Source: Filomicrobium sp. (lineage in GTDB: Bacteria; Pseudomonadota; Alphaproteobacteria; Rhizobiales; Hyphomicrobiaceae). From it: 64,000 nt of DNA. The notes beneath the pieces were generated by a model, which worked only from the letters and a program-made list of their open reading frames with translations, did no database searches and had not been told where the DNA came from. The translations under genes were made by a program, and so were the position numbers. Location of the stretch: NCBI GenBank assembly GCA_017792465.1, contig CP051234.1, positions 1,490,606 to 1,554,605 on the forward strand, given 5' to 3'. Shown here one piece after another: positions 54,342 through 62,731 of this stretch (positions are counted from its first letter, which is position 1; the number at the start of each line of letters is the position of its first letter).

Positions 54342-57300
54342 TCAGTAGGTCTGCTCGGCGCGTTTTTTCCAATCCTCGCCAGCAGTCCGTGCGTCGTTGA
54401 CGAGGCGATCGGCCCTTTTGGGACGGAAGTTCTTGACCTGCTTTTCAACTTCCGAGAGTGCGCCTGGTGACAGCTTCACACGCGTGGCGTCTCGTTGTTT
54501 GGCCGCCTGCGGATCACCTTTGTGCGCGGCGAGGGCGTAATAGAAGTAGGCCTTGGAAAGATCCTTGGTCGCCCCCAGACCGTTCTCGTGAAGGACGGCC
54601 ATGTTGTACTGGCTATCGCCCAGTCCGTATTCGGCGGCCTTGGCAAACCATTTGGATGCGTTGTCGTAGTCCGATCCGCCTTCGGTGCGGTTGACGCTGA
54701 CGACGGCGAGGTTGTGCATGGCCTTGACGTTGCCGGCCTGAGCTGCCCGCGTGTACCAGGCGCTGGCGCGCGTCAGATCCTTCTCAACTCCAAGACCGCG
54801 CTCGTAGAGCGTGCCGAGACGGTATTGAGCCTGGGCAAAGCCCTGAGCAGCCGACATCTTATACCAGCGCACCGCACCTTTGAGATCCTGCTTGGTGCCG
54901 GTGCCGCCGGCCATGCGCGCGGCGACTTCGAACTGCGCGGACGGATCGCCTTTGGCTGCTGCGAGCCGCAGCGACAGCGGGCCAACTGTTGCCGGTGGTA
55001 GGTCGAGCTGATTGCCTTTGGCCGAACTCGTCAAGGGGGCTGCGGCTACCGCCTGCGGGGTCTTGCTCTGCTCGATCAGAGTGGCCGGTGACGCATAGGC
55101 CGCCGCGGCTCCCAGGTCTGAGGACAGCTTGGCGAGCGCGCGCTGGTTCTGTGCCTTGTTGATGGCTCCCAAATTGACGCCCCTGTCGAGGCCGGCGACG
55201 GCGACACCGGCCGGCGTGTCGTTCATCGCATGGCTGTTGCTTACCGGTGGTGTGATATCGTACTGCAAGCCGTCATCGTAGACGCGGCCCTCTTCCAGAC
55301 TGCCGCGACGGTCATCTGACGGTGCTGCAGGCTTTTGGATTTCCGGACCCGTCAACTCGGGGCTGTCGCCATGAGGTTCGACGGACTGTTCGATCGCAGG
55401 TGGCGGCGCGGTTTCAACCGGCTGCGACTTGCCACGCATCATCAGCAATGCTCCGGCGGTCGCGAAAAGAACGATCACGGCGCCGACGAGGATCTTGCTG
55501 CGCGGCATCGCGAAGCGCGCTTTTGGTGCAGGACCGTCTCCGGCAAGGTGGGTCTCGGCTGCAGCTGGCGCGCGCGGCTGGCGAGTTGGGGGAACCGGTG
55601 GCATGGCTGGCGGCACAGGCGACTGTTCCGATTTGCCGATGCCTGGAATTTTGAGCGACAAACCGGACAGACCAGGCAGGCTCGGTACGGCCAATTTGCC
55701 GACGATCGAGTTTGATTGCGCGGCCTGTACTGCTCCTTCTGACGCCTGCTGCGTGGCACGTTCGCGGGCGCGCTTGGCGTCCTCGATGAACTCGCGGCGC
55801 AGACGCTCGATGGCGTTATTGGGAGCTTGAGCTTCGGCTGGCTGATGCGGCGGTTGTGCGGCTGGGCGCTGCGGCGCCGGCTCGTTATGGGCTTCAGGGA
55901 AGTCCTGCGGATAAGGCGCATAAGGCGGCTGCTCGTCCATCTCAGGGGCGGGGAAGGAAGCTTCGGCCGGCACGTCGAGATGTGCGGCCTCAAAGGGCTT
56001 ATCCGCGCCGAAGACCTGGTCCTCTGCGGCCTCTGCGAGAGCGGGTTCTGCAGCGGCATGGGCGACCGGCGCTTCTGCCCGGTATGGCTCAGGGATGCCG
56101 CCGTCGCCACGGCCACCCTGGACGGCTGCCGGATACTCCAGGCGCTGCGCGTAATTTTCGGGTTCGTGGCTTGGTGCGGGCTCAGGTTCGAAGTGCGTTT
56201 CGAAGGCAGAATCCGCGTTGGCTTCTTCGTCTTCGTTGGAGATTTCGGCTCCGAGGTCAATGTCGGCGACGGGGCCGGCGATCTCTTCGTCATGCTGGAG
56301 TTCGGCTACCTCATCGGCGAAATCTTCGCCGCGCGGGTCCGTCATCGGCACGTTTTCGAATCCGCTTTCGAGAGTTTCGACACGGTCGAGCACGCGGATC
56401 AACGCCTGCTGGATGGTGTCGAGCATGCCAGCGGCTTCATGTTCATGATCGCGTCGTTCGGCGATGAAGGCTTCGAGGGCTTCGCGCATCTCGACGATGG
56501 CGTGCTCGTCTCCGCTGTCTTCGCTTTTGAAATCTGCCAGGAAGCGCTGCGCTGCAGATTCAGCGGCGGCATTGGCGATCGCCGAATAGTCGACGCCGGC
56601 CTCTTGGCCGTTGCTCTGGATGAGTTCCAACAGACGGTCGTCGGAGAAGCGGTCCAGCAGCGCTTCCATCTGCGCTTCGAGGTTGTCGATGCGGGCGAGC
56701 TTATCTTCGACGCGTTCGAAGTAGCCAACCATCGAGTCGATCTGATCCTCGGCGGCTTTCAGCGCATCGAGATCCTGACGGGTGGCGACGTCTTCGAGGG
56801 CATGGCCCATGCGCTGCTCGAAATCGCCGAAGCGAGCGCTCAGGGCGTGGAGGGCTTCATCATCGCGCAGTTCGGCGAAAGTTTCTTCGATCTTGGCGGC
56901 GATTTCGGTGAAACGCTCTTCCAGCCAGGCCTGTTCGATCGCTGGGGATACCGAAGAGATGCACGACCCGGCGCAATCCTTCTCTGGCTTTGCTGCCGAC
57001 CCAGTTGTGTCGAAGTCGAAGCTTGGACCTTTCGAATAGGCTGGAACGTCCATGCCAAAGGCTTCGGGCTTGTGCATCGCCGGTCTGGCTGCACTTGGGG
57101 CGGCCGTCATCATGGCTGATTGCGAAACCTCGGGCGCACGATCGACACGGCCCATCTCTTCTTCATAGACACGGGTGAGCGCTTCGGCTGAGGCCAGATC
57201 CCAAGGCTGGTCGGCGTCACCGGCGACACTATTCGGCGCAAGGGCCGCGTCGCGCTCGGTGACCGGCGCTCTGCTTTCGTGAGCAGGATGGGCGAAACCG

Positions 57301-57884
57301 GCCGGGGCGGAATGTGCATGGGCGGAAGGTGCAGCGGGCTCATGCTCGGCATGCGCTTCGCCGTCTGAGCTAACCGATGGTTCGTCGAATTCATCGTATG
57401 CATACTGCATGCGATCGGCAGCGTTATCGGTAATCATCATGTCCTCGTTACGCGTATCTTCGACGTCGGCAACGCGGATACGGTTCAAATGGTCGGAAAG
57501 CTTTTGATCGGTCGCGGCGGCGCCCGGGTCGGCGCCACGGTCGGTTTCTGGGTCGGTTGCTTGGGCTCGGTCAGACTGGCCAACGAGTTTTGCGAGTTGC
57601 TCGATGCCTTCGCGGATGCGGTCGAACGCGGGGGCGTAGCTGGTCGGTGACTTGGCGCGCGAGATCTGCGCCTCGTGACCCAGTTCATGCAGCCGGTCGT
57701 ACATCTGGGTCAGAGTTTCTGAGTGCTGGCGATCAGCGTCGTCGATCTGGGAGGCGATGAGTTTCATGATCGCCCGCATCTCGTCGGTCAGATTGCCGAC
57801 CTCGCGATGCCCTGCGGCTTCCGAAGCGTCATGCTTTGGAGCGCCGTGTTCGTCGCGCGCAGTCTGATCGTGGTGGATCGGCAT
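54342..57884 (-). CDS. PodJ-like polar scaffold protein with Sel1 repeats
   Basis: The 1180-residue protein has an acidic, largely disordered cytoplasmic N-terminus with a coiled-coil section (about 295-500: LEDVATRQDLDALKAAEDQI, EDKLARIDNLEAQMEALLDR), a Pro/Ala-rich linker and one membrane helix near 797-816 (ILVGAVIVLFATAGALLMM). A periplasmic part follows with four or so Sel1 repeats (970-1128: DLKGAVRWYKMSAAQGFAQA, DLTRASAWYTRAAQAGNVKA). This layout matches PodJ of Caulobacter and its Rhizobiales relatives, which organise a cell pole. Sequence outside the Sel1 part is poorly conserved, so orthology is likely but unproven. The ATG at 57884 follows GGGAAG. Confidence 0.75.
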   Translation of the reverse strand: MPIHHDQTARDEHGAPKHDASEAAGHREVGNLTDEMRAIMKLIASQIDDADRQHSETLTQMYDRLHELGHEAQISRAKSPTSYAPAFDRIREGIEQLAKLVGQSDRAQATDPETDRGADPGAAATDQKLSDHLNRIRVADVEDTRNEDMMITDNAADRMQYAYDEFDEPSVSSDGEAHAEHEPAAPSAHAHSAPAGFAHPAHESRAPVTERDAALAPNSVAGDADQPWDLASAEALTRVYEEEMGRVDRAPEVSQSAMMTAAPSAARPAMHKPEAFGMDVPAYSKGPSFDFDTTGSAAKPEKDCAGSCISSVSPAIEQAWLEERFTEIAAKIEETFAELRDDEALHALSARFGDFEQRMGHALEDVATRQDLDALKAAEDQIDSMVGYFERVEDKLARIDNLEAQMEALLDRFSDDRLLELIQSNGQEAGVDYSAIANAAAESAAQRFLADFKSEDSGDEHAIVEMREALEAFIAERRDHEHEAAGMLDTIQQALIRVLDRVETLESGFENVPMTDPRGEDFADEVAELQHDEEIAGPVADIDLGAEISNEDEEANADSAFETHFEPEPAPSHEPENYAQRLEYPAAVQGGRGDGGIPEPYRAEAPVAHAAAEPALAEAAEDQVFGADKPFEAAHLDVPAEASFPAPEMDEQPPYAPYPQDFPEAHNEPAPQRPAAQPPHQPAEAQAPNNAIERLRREFIEDAKRARERATQQASEGAVQAAQSNSIVGKLAVPSLPGLSGLSLKIPGIGKSEQSPVPPAMPPVPPTRQPRAPAAAETHLAGDGPAPKARFAMPRSKILVGAVIVLFATAGALLMMRGKSQPVETAPPPAIEQSVEPHGDSPELTGPEIQKPAAPSDDRRGSLEEGRVYDDGLQYDITPPVSNSHAMNDTPAGVAVAGLDRGVNLGAINKAQNQRALAKLSSDLGAAAAYASPATLIEQSKTPQAVAAAPLTSSAKGNQLDLPPATVGPLSLRLAAAKGDPSAQFEVAARMAGGTGTKQDLKGAVRWYKMSAAQGFAQAQYRLGTLYERGLGVEKDLTRASAWYTRAAQAGNVKAMHNLAVVSVNRTEGGSDYDNASKWFAKAAEYGLGDSQYNMAVLHENGLGATKDLSKAYFYYALAAHKGDPQAAKQRDATRVKLSPGALSEVEKQVKNFRPKRADRLVNDARTAGEDWKKRAEQTY

Positions 57885-58344
57885 ATTCTTCCCAGTCCCC
57901 TCATCACTCGGTCTACGCTTGCAGCGGCCGGCGACGTCCTTTGAGGGATGTCCTGGGCGGTCTAGCCCTATGCCTTTGGCCGAACTTCAAGCGGGATATG
58001 GGTCCAGACGCGGCACAATTTTGGAACCTGACACCCTAACGCTCTCAGTTCGCAGTAAATGTTCGGTTAAACGGTGTGTTAATCTTGCACTTATTCTGAC
58101 GGATCCGACTTAGACTCAGGCTTGACTTGCATATGACTCTCAAACGACTCCGTGGCTGGAGCGCTTGAAACTGGGGCCGAAACGGCTGTTTTGCCTGAAT
58201 TGGCGGGTGTTCATTATCAATCGGGCGGGATCAGCGCTGATTTCCGCTAGAATTGACATAGTTGAACACTATCTCTCTAGCTCAGGACTGCGCATTTGCA
58301 GGTCGCATATAACGCGAATAACGCGAAGAAATTGGAGACCGCCC
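57885..58344. other. Divergent intergenic region upstream of the PodJ-like gene
   Basis: This 460-bp region separates the PodJ-like gene from the secreted coiled-coil protein gene. It becomes AT-rich between 58030 and 58330. The only promoter-like pair I can offer is at 58253-58281. A GGAG at 58334-58337 is the ribosome site for 58345. No RNA gene or repeat is visible. Confidence 0.5.
58253..58281 (+). promoter_or_regulatory. Possible promoter of the gene at 58345
   Basis: A perfect TTGACA at 58253-58258 is followed after 17 bases by TCTAGC, a poor -10 match. The position, about 65 bases before the start codon, is plausible. Low confidence. Confidence 0.3.
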
Positions 58345-58896
58345 GTGAAAACACTCGGTACACGCGCTGCATTGACGGTGATTTGCTTCGGGCTCGCATC
58401 CGCTGCAGCCGCAGCAGAAACCGGCGATGGGCGCTTTACGATGTCGCCCGTCGATGACGGCTTTGTCCGCCTCGACAAACAAACCGGGGCCATGGCGCTT
58501 TGCACCAAAAAGGATGCCGGATGGTCGTGCATTCCGATGGAAGACGACCAACGGGACCTGCGCGATGAAGTCGACAGGTTGAAAGCGCAAAACGAAGACC
58601 TGCAGAAGGAAGTTCGCAGGCTCGAAGACACCTTCGTCACCGGCAAGCTTGACGACGATCGTCCAGGCGGCGCTCCCGGCGCCGGCAATGGCGGACCTCC
58701 TGGCGGGTTGCCGAAGTTGCAGCTGCCAAGCGAGGAAGAAGTCGATCAGGCGGTCGATTATCTGGAAAGCATGATTCGCAAGTTCCGCGAGCGCTTCGAA
58801 GATTTTGGCGACAAGACCGATCCGGACCGGCCACGGCCCAAAAAGGACGCACCGGACAAGAGCGACCACGACACGCGTGGCTCGACTCCGCTTTGA
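58345..58896 (+). CDS. Secreted coiled-coil protein of unknown function
   Basis: The 183-residue product starts at GTG 58345 with GGAG seven bases upstream. A signal peptide of about 24 residues ends SAAAAA. A short domain (DGRFTMSPVDDGFVRLDKQT then GAMALCTKKDAGWSCIP) has two Cys that may bond. A coiled coil follows (DDQRDLRDEVDRLKAQNEDL), then a Gly/Pro-rich linker and an acidic tail. I know no characterised homologue. It lies 26 bases before yjbQ on the same strand. Confidence 0.65.
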   Translation: MKTLGTRAALTVICFGLASAAAAAETGDGRFTMSPVDDGFVRLDKQTGAMALCTKKDAGWSCIPMEDDQRDLRDEVDRLKAQNEDLQKEVRRLEDTFVTGKLDDDRPGGAPGAGNGGPPGGLPKLQLPSEEEVDQAVDYLESMIRKFRERFEDFGDKTDPDRPRPKKDAPDKSDHDTRGSTPL

Positions 58897-58922
58897 GTTT
58901 TTGGCCGGCTGCACGTTGAAAG

Positions 58923-59378
58923 ATGGCTGAACTAGCAGGATCTGCACTGCAACAGGCGCTTGGCAGGCTGGTCGTCGAAACGCACGGCGCCGGCTTTACC
59001 GACGTTTCGGCGGCGGTCGACGACTGGCTCGCGCGCGAACGGGCGGGGAACGGGCTTCTGACCGTCTTCATCCGGCATACTTCGGCTTCGCTCGTCATCC
59101 AGGAGAATGCCGATCCGGACGTCCAGGTCGATCTTTTGCGGCGTCTGGACTGGATCGCGCCGCGCAACGCCGGGTATGTCCATGATTGCGAAGGGCCGGA
59201 CGATATGCCGGCCCATATCAAGGCGATGGTGACGGGAACGTCGATCGCAATCCCTGTCCAGAACGGCCGGATGGTTCTTGGCACCTGGCAGGGGCTCTAC
59301 GTGGCGGAACATCGGGACCGGCCGCATCGGCGGGAGTTGGCGCTACATTTTCTTGGAGAGGTCGGCCGGGCCGACTGA
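58923..59378 (+). CDS. YjbQ family protein (UPF0047)
   Basis: The 151-residue protein has the family motifs FIRHTSASLVIQENADPDVQ and GRMVLGTWQGLYVAEHRDRP. E. coli YjbQ has weak thiamine phosphate synthase activity and can replace ThiE, but the physiological role of the family is not settled. The conserved His and Glu residues in both motifs are present. It follows the secreted coiled-coil gene and faces the second symporter gene. Confidence 0.9.
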   Translation: MAELAGSALQQALGRLVVETHGAGFTDVSAAVDDWLARERAGNGLLTVFIRHTSASLVIQENADPDVQVDLLRRLDWIAPRNAGYVHDCEGPDDMPAHIKAMVTGTSIAIPVQNGRMVLGTWQGLYVAEHRDRPHRRELALHFLGEVGRAD

Positions 59379-59462
59379 TACGGGTTGTATCGACTCTTCT
59401 TATTTGGTCTGGCTGATGGAGCGGCGCATCGGGTTGCTGCTGCATGAATTGCGCTGCCACTG

Positions 59463-61295
59463 CTAGTTGCGGCGACGGTCCTTCTGGCGCTGCATGCGGG
59501 TCTCACGGTCATAGAGGATTTCACCGCCGGGAACGCGGACGTCGCGGACAAGCTCCAGCGAGTGGCGCGATGGGGCCAACGTCATCTTGCTGACGGATAT
59601 GAGGGCTGCGATACCTGCCGGAACGGCGACGACGGCGGCCAACGCGCTATGCAGAGCGATGAGTTCGGCTTCAGCGGCGAGAATGACCAGGACGGCCACC
59701 GAAAAGCCTGTGACGATGCCGGCCAGCGCTCCGAATTGATTGATCCGTTTCCACCAAATCGATGCGACCAGGACGGGAAAGCCGGTCGAAGCCGTCAAAG
59801 CCAGGGCCCACAACAAGAGCTTCAGGGCATCGCCCTTTGCCAGGAGCGCGATAAGGCCGCCGAAGATCGCAACCAGGATAATCATGAGGCGGGCGACGCC
59901 CAGGCGCAATTTTGTTGCCGGCGGCTGCCAGTCGAGGCCGTTGATGATGTCTTCCGACAATGTGCCAGCCAGCGCCAGCGTCGCCGCACTGGCGGCTGCG
60001 AAAGCGGCTGCGACGAGGCCGACGGCGGCGAGGAATGCGAAGACTTCCGGAAGACCGGCCGCATAAGGCAGGGCGAGAATCGTAGTGTCCCTGTCGAATA
60101 GGATATTCGACATCTCAAGCAGATTGCCGCGCGAATTCACTTCGACGAGGCGCGCGCTAATCAGGTTGCGCAGCCATTCGGGAGGCGCTGCAATCGAGCC
60201 GCCGACCGCCTCCATCAGGAAATGGCGCATGAAGGCCGCAATGGTGATGGCGGTGATCATGATGCCGCCGAAAAAGAAGCTGGCCCAGCCGAGCGTCTTG
60301 CGGGCTTCGTAAACGCCGGGCGTCGTTGCGACCCGCGGCAGGACCCAAGGGGCTGCGGCAACGCCCATCATCGTTGTCAGCATCGCAAAGGTGTAAGCGA
60401 GAGGACCAACCGCCCCGAAGGGTTCGTAAAATCGCTTGGCGACGGCTTGAAAGCCATCTTGCGGCAGATCGATGCCAAGCGGCGATTGGATGAAGATCGG
60501 CACGGCTGCCAACGCTTCAGAGCGGCCAACGGCCCGGATCAATGGGCCATGGCTCAGTTGCGGCATGGGGAGGTATCCCAGCAAAACCGCGACAACTGAA
60601 ATGGGCACGACAAGCGCCAGGATTGCAGCCACCGACGTGGCGACGCTCGACCAGGTCAAGGCGCGCATGCCGCCGAAGACCAATCCGCATGCGACGGCCA
60701 TCACCATGACCGCCACCGCCAACGGCTTGCCTTGCCCCAGCAGCCGGTCGATGGCTGCAGCACCGATGCTAACTTCAGCGGCGATCATCAGCAGCGTCGG
60801 CACGGCCAGCAAAGCGGCCGAGGCAATCCGGACGTTGCGGCTGTCAAACCTGCGGCCGAGATAGGTCGGCAGGGTGAATGCCCCGAACTTGCGAAAGAAG
60901 GGGGCGAGCAGAACGGCCATGATCACGAACCCGGCCAGCCCGCCGGAGAGGAGCCAGAAGGCATCGAAGCCGATGATGAAGAATGCGCCGGTCATACAGG
61001 CGATGCCGGTGGCGCCGAGCGTGGAAACCGCCAGACCGACGCCGCAATAGACGGCCGGCACACGCCGGCCGGCGGCAAAGAAATCCAGGGCATCGTTAGT
61101 TGAGCTTGCAACTGAGATCGTCAGCAGTGCGGACAATGCGCCAACCAGCATCGTCAGGCCCAGGATGCCCCGGGAGATGCCCATTTGTTCGAGCATCAAG
61201 AGGATGAGGACCAGAGCGCAGAACGCGCTGGCAAATATACCGAAATAGATCCCAAGACGCGGGTTGATGAAACGGGCGCGTGGCGTGAACGTCAT
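59463..61295 (-). CDS. Second sodium:solute symporter, large subunit
   Basis: The 610-residue protein has about 13 membrane helices of the SSS fold, with ALDFFAAGRRVPAVYCGVGL and LPTYLGRRFDSRNVRIASAA near the N-terminus. It is a paralogue of the product at 49322-51097 but lacks the EF-hand-like insert and has an extra N-terminal helix pair (FGIFASAFCALVLILLMLEQ). This form is the MctP/ActP-like type found beside LuxR regulators and hybrid kinases. The substrate is inferred, from context only, to be a short carboxylate. The small subunit gene lies 85 bp upstream. Confidence 0.85.
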   Translation of the reverse strand: MTFTPRARFINPRLGIYFGIFASAFCALVLILLMLEQMGISRGILGLTMLVGALSALLTISVASSTNDALDFFAAGRRVPAVYCGVGLAVSTLGATGIACMTGAFFIIGFDAFWLLSGGLAGFVIMAVLLAPFFRKFGAFTLPTYLGRRFDSRNVRIASAALLAVPTLLMIAAEVSIGAAAIDRLLGQGKPLAVAVMVMAVACGLVFGGMRALTWSSVATSVAAILALVVPISVVAVLLGYLPMPQLSHGPLIRAVGRSEALAAVPIFIQSPLGIDLPQDGFQAVAKRFYEPFGAVGPLAYTFAMLTTMMGVAAAPWVLPRVATTPGVYEARKTLGWASFFFGGIMITAITIAAFMRHFLMEAVGGSIAAPPEWLRNLISARLVEVNSRGNLLEMSNILFDRDTTILALPYAAGLPEVFAFLAAVGLVAAAFAAASAATLALAGTLSEDIINGLDWQPPATKLRLGVARLMIILVAIFGGLIALLAKGDALKLLLWALALTASTGFPVLVASIWWKRINQFGALAGIVTGFSVAVLVILAAEAELIALHSALAAVVAVPAGIAALISVSKMTLAPSRHSLELVRDVRVPGGEILYDRETRMQRQKDRRRN

Positions 61296-61380
61296 CTTTG
61301 TTGCACCTTCAGGCTTTCATCCTTTTAGCGTCGCGGCAGGCTGACGATTGGCTGTCAGCGCGGGTTGGGCTGCATCCCGA

Positions 61381-61641
61381 TCAATTGTCTTCGTGGGCTC
61401 CATGCCAGTGATCGATCGCGTCCTGGCGGTTGACGAAGCCGCCTACGGTAATCAACGCGATAATAAATACGCCATGTGCCGACAAAAGGTATCCGAGGGG
61501 AAAGCCCAGGAACTTGTTGTGGTTCAAGCCTTCGGCGTAAAGCGGCAATACGATCAGGACCAGGAGAAACGGCACGAGGCTCGCCAGCATTTGCCACTTG
61601 GTGTGGCGCCAATAGGGTTTGCGTTCTTTCCGCTCGATCAT
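61381..61641 (-). CDS. Small two-helix partner of the second symporter
   Basis: The 86-residue protein contains KPYWRHTKWQMLASLVPFLL and GFPLGYLLSAHGVFIIALIT, two membrane helices with the same plan as the DUF4212 protein at 51118-51378 (YWxxxxR/K start, FPLGxxxxxxG before helix 2), though sequence similarity is low. It ends in a polar tail with His residues. AAGG upstream of ATG 61641 is a modest ribosome site. It is divergent from the LuxR-type regulator. Confidence 0.8.
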   Translation of the reverse strand: MIERKERKPYWRHTKWQMLASLVPFLLVLIVLPLYAEGLNHNKFLGFPLGYLLSAHGVFIIALITVGGFVNRQDAIDHWHGAHEDN

Positions 61642-61963
61642 TGGCTGCCTTTCTGGTGGGGCTGCGTTGGAGCCCGCTCAAGCCCTGACAAACATCAGTC
61701 TTTGTGGCTTTGCTCGAAAAATGTCCGCTCGGGCACGAATTGATCAGCCCTGCGTACAATTCATGGATAACAGAGTCCAAATTCATGGCAAACTTGCCAC
61801 AGGGCACAGCATGTTGCTTAATTCAGTTTCTGTGTCGGTTCTAAGGCTTAACACCTAGGTGTATTGCCAAACGCAGTTTCGGGCCAGGCACAGCGACGTC
61901 ATCGGCCAAAAAGGCAATGGGCGCCAGGATAATCATCACAACGAACGTCTAGGGAGGCGTTAC
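61642..61963. promoter_or_regulatory. Divergent regulatory region of module 2 with two palindromes
   Basis: This 322-bp region separates the symporter pair from the LuxR-type regulator. It holds TGGCAA-AC-TTGCCA at 61786-61799 and the perfect 12-bp palindrome ACACCTAGGTGT at 61851-61862. Both are of a size suited to a dimeric regulator, most simply the adjacent LuxR-type protein. GGAGG at 61953-61957 is the ribosome site for 61964. Confidence 0.55.
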
Positions 61964-62620
61964 ATGGCGGGTTACCGCATCACTATCGTCGACGATCATC
62001 CGCTCTTTCGCGGCGCCTTGAACCAGGCTTTGAGCGCTTCCATGGATGCGGATTTTACCGAAGCCGGATCACTGGACGAGCTGAACGATCAATTGTCTGC
62101 GGACAAGAATATCGATCTCATTCTCCTCGATCTCAATATGCCGGGCGTGCAGGGACTTTCCGGGCTGATGTTTTTGCGTGCGCAATATCCCGAAGTCCCG
62201 GTTGTTGTGTGTTCGGCCAACGAGGACCCCGGTACGATCCGGCGGAGCATCGAGTTCGGCGCTTCGGGGTATATCCCTAAATCGCAGCCGATCGACCAAA
62301 TTCGCGAAGCCGTCGCCAAGGTGCTTGGCGGGGAAGTCTGGACGCCGCCGGATATCAACCTGTCGCAAGAACTCGATGAGGAAACGTCCGACATGCTGGC
62401 GCGGCTGTCGACGCTGACGCCGCAGCAGGTTCGCGTCCTGATGATGCTTGGCGAAGGTTTGTTGAATAAGCAGATTGCCTACAAGCTGTCGGTCTCGGAA
62501 GCGACCATCAAAGCGCACGTCTCGGCGATCCTGCAGAAGCTTGGGGTCGATAGCCGCACGCAGGCGGTGATTGCCGTCAATAAGATCGACAACCGGGATT
62601 GGCAGAACGCGGCGGGCTGA
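61964..62620 (+). CDS. LuxR/NarL-type response regulator (CrbR/AgmR-like)
   Basis: The 218-residue protein has a receiver domain (RITIVDDHPLFRGAL, phosphoacceptor Asp56 in LILLDLNMPG, Ser in VVVCSANED, Lys in GYIPKSQP) and a C-terminal NarL-type helix-turn-helix (LTPQQVRVLMMLGEGLLNKQ, IAYKLSVSEATIKAHVSAIL). ATG 61964 follows AGGGAGG. Regulators of this group control acetyl-CoA synthetase, acetate uptake or alcohol oxidation genes in other bacteria. Its neighbours (symporter and hybrid kinase) fit that pattern. Confidence 0.88.
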   Translation: MAGYRITIVDDHPLFRGALNQALSASMDADFTEAGSLDELNDQLSADKNIDLILLDLNMPGVQGLSGLMFLRAQYPEVPVVVCSANEDPGTIRRSIEFGASGYIPKSQPIDQIREAVAKVLGGEVWTPPDINLSQELDEETSDMLARLSTLTPQQVRVLMMLGEGLLNKQIAYKLSVSEATIKAHVSAILQKLGVDSRTQAVIAVNKIDNRDWQNAAG

Positions 62621-62731
62621 CGGGCTGCCATCGGGTTGGTCTGATGGTGGCGCAGGTCGGCAACGGGTTTGGCGAAAGTCCGTTCGCCGGAGTTGATCTC
62701 TTGCGCCCCGGTGGGCTTTACCGCCTCAAGT

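Noticed and set aside
61802-61818. Sigma-54-like promoter (GGGCAC...TTGCT)
   Set aside because: The spacing between the GG and GC elements is one base too long for a sigma-54 site.
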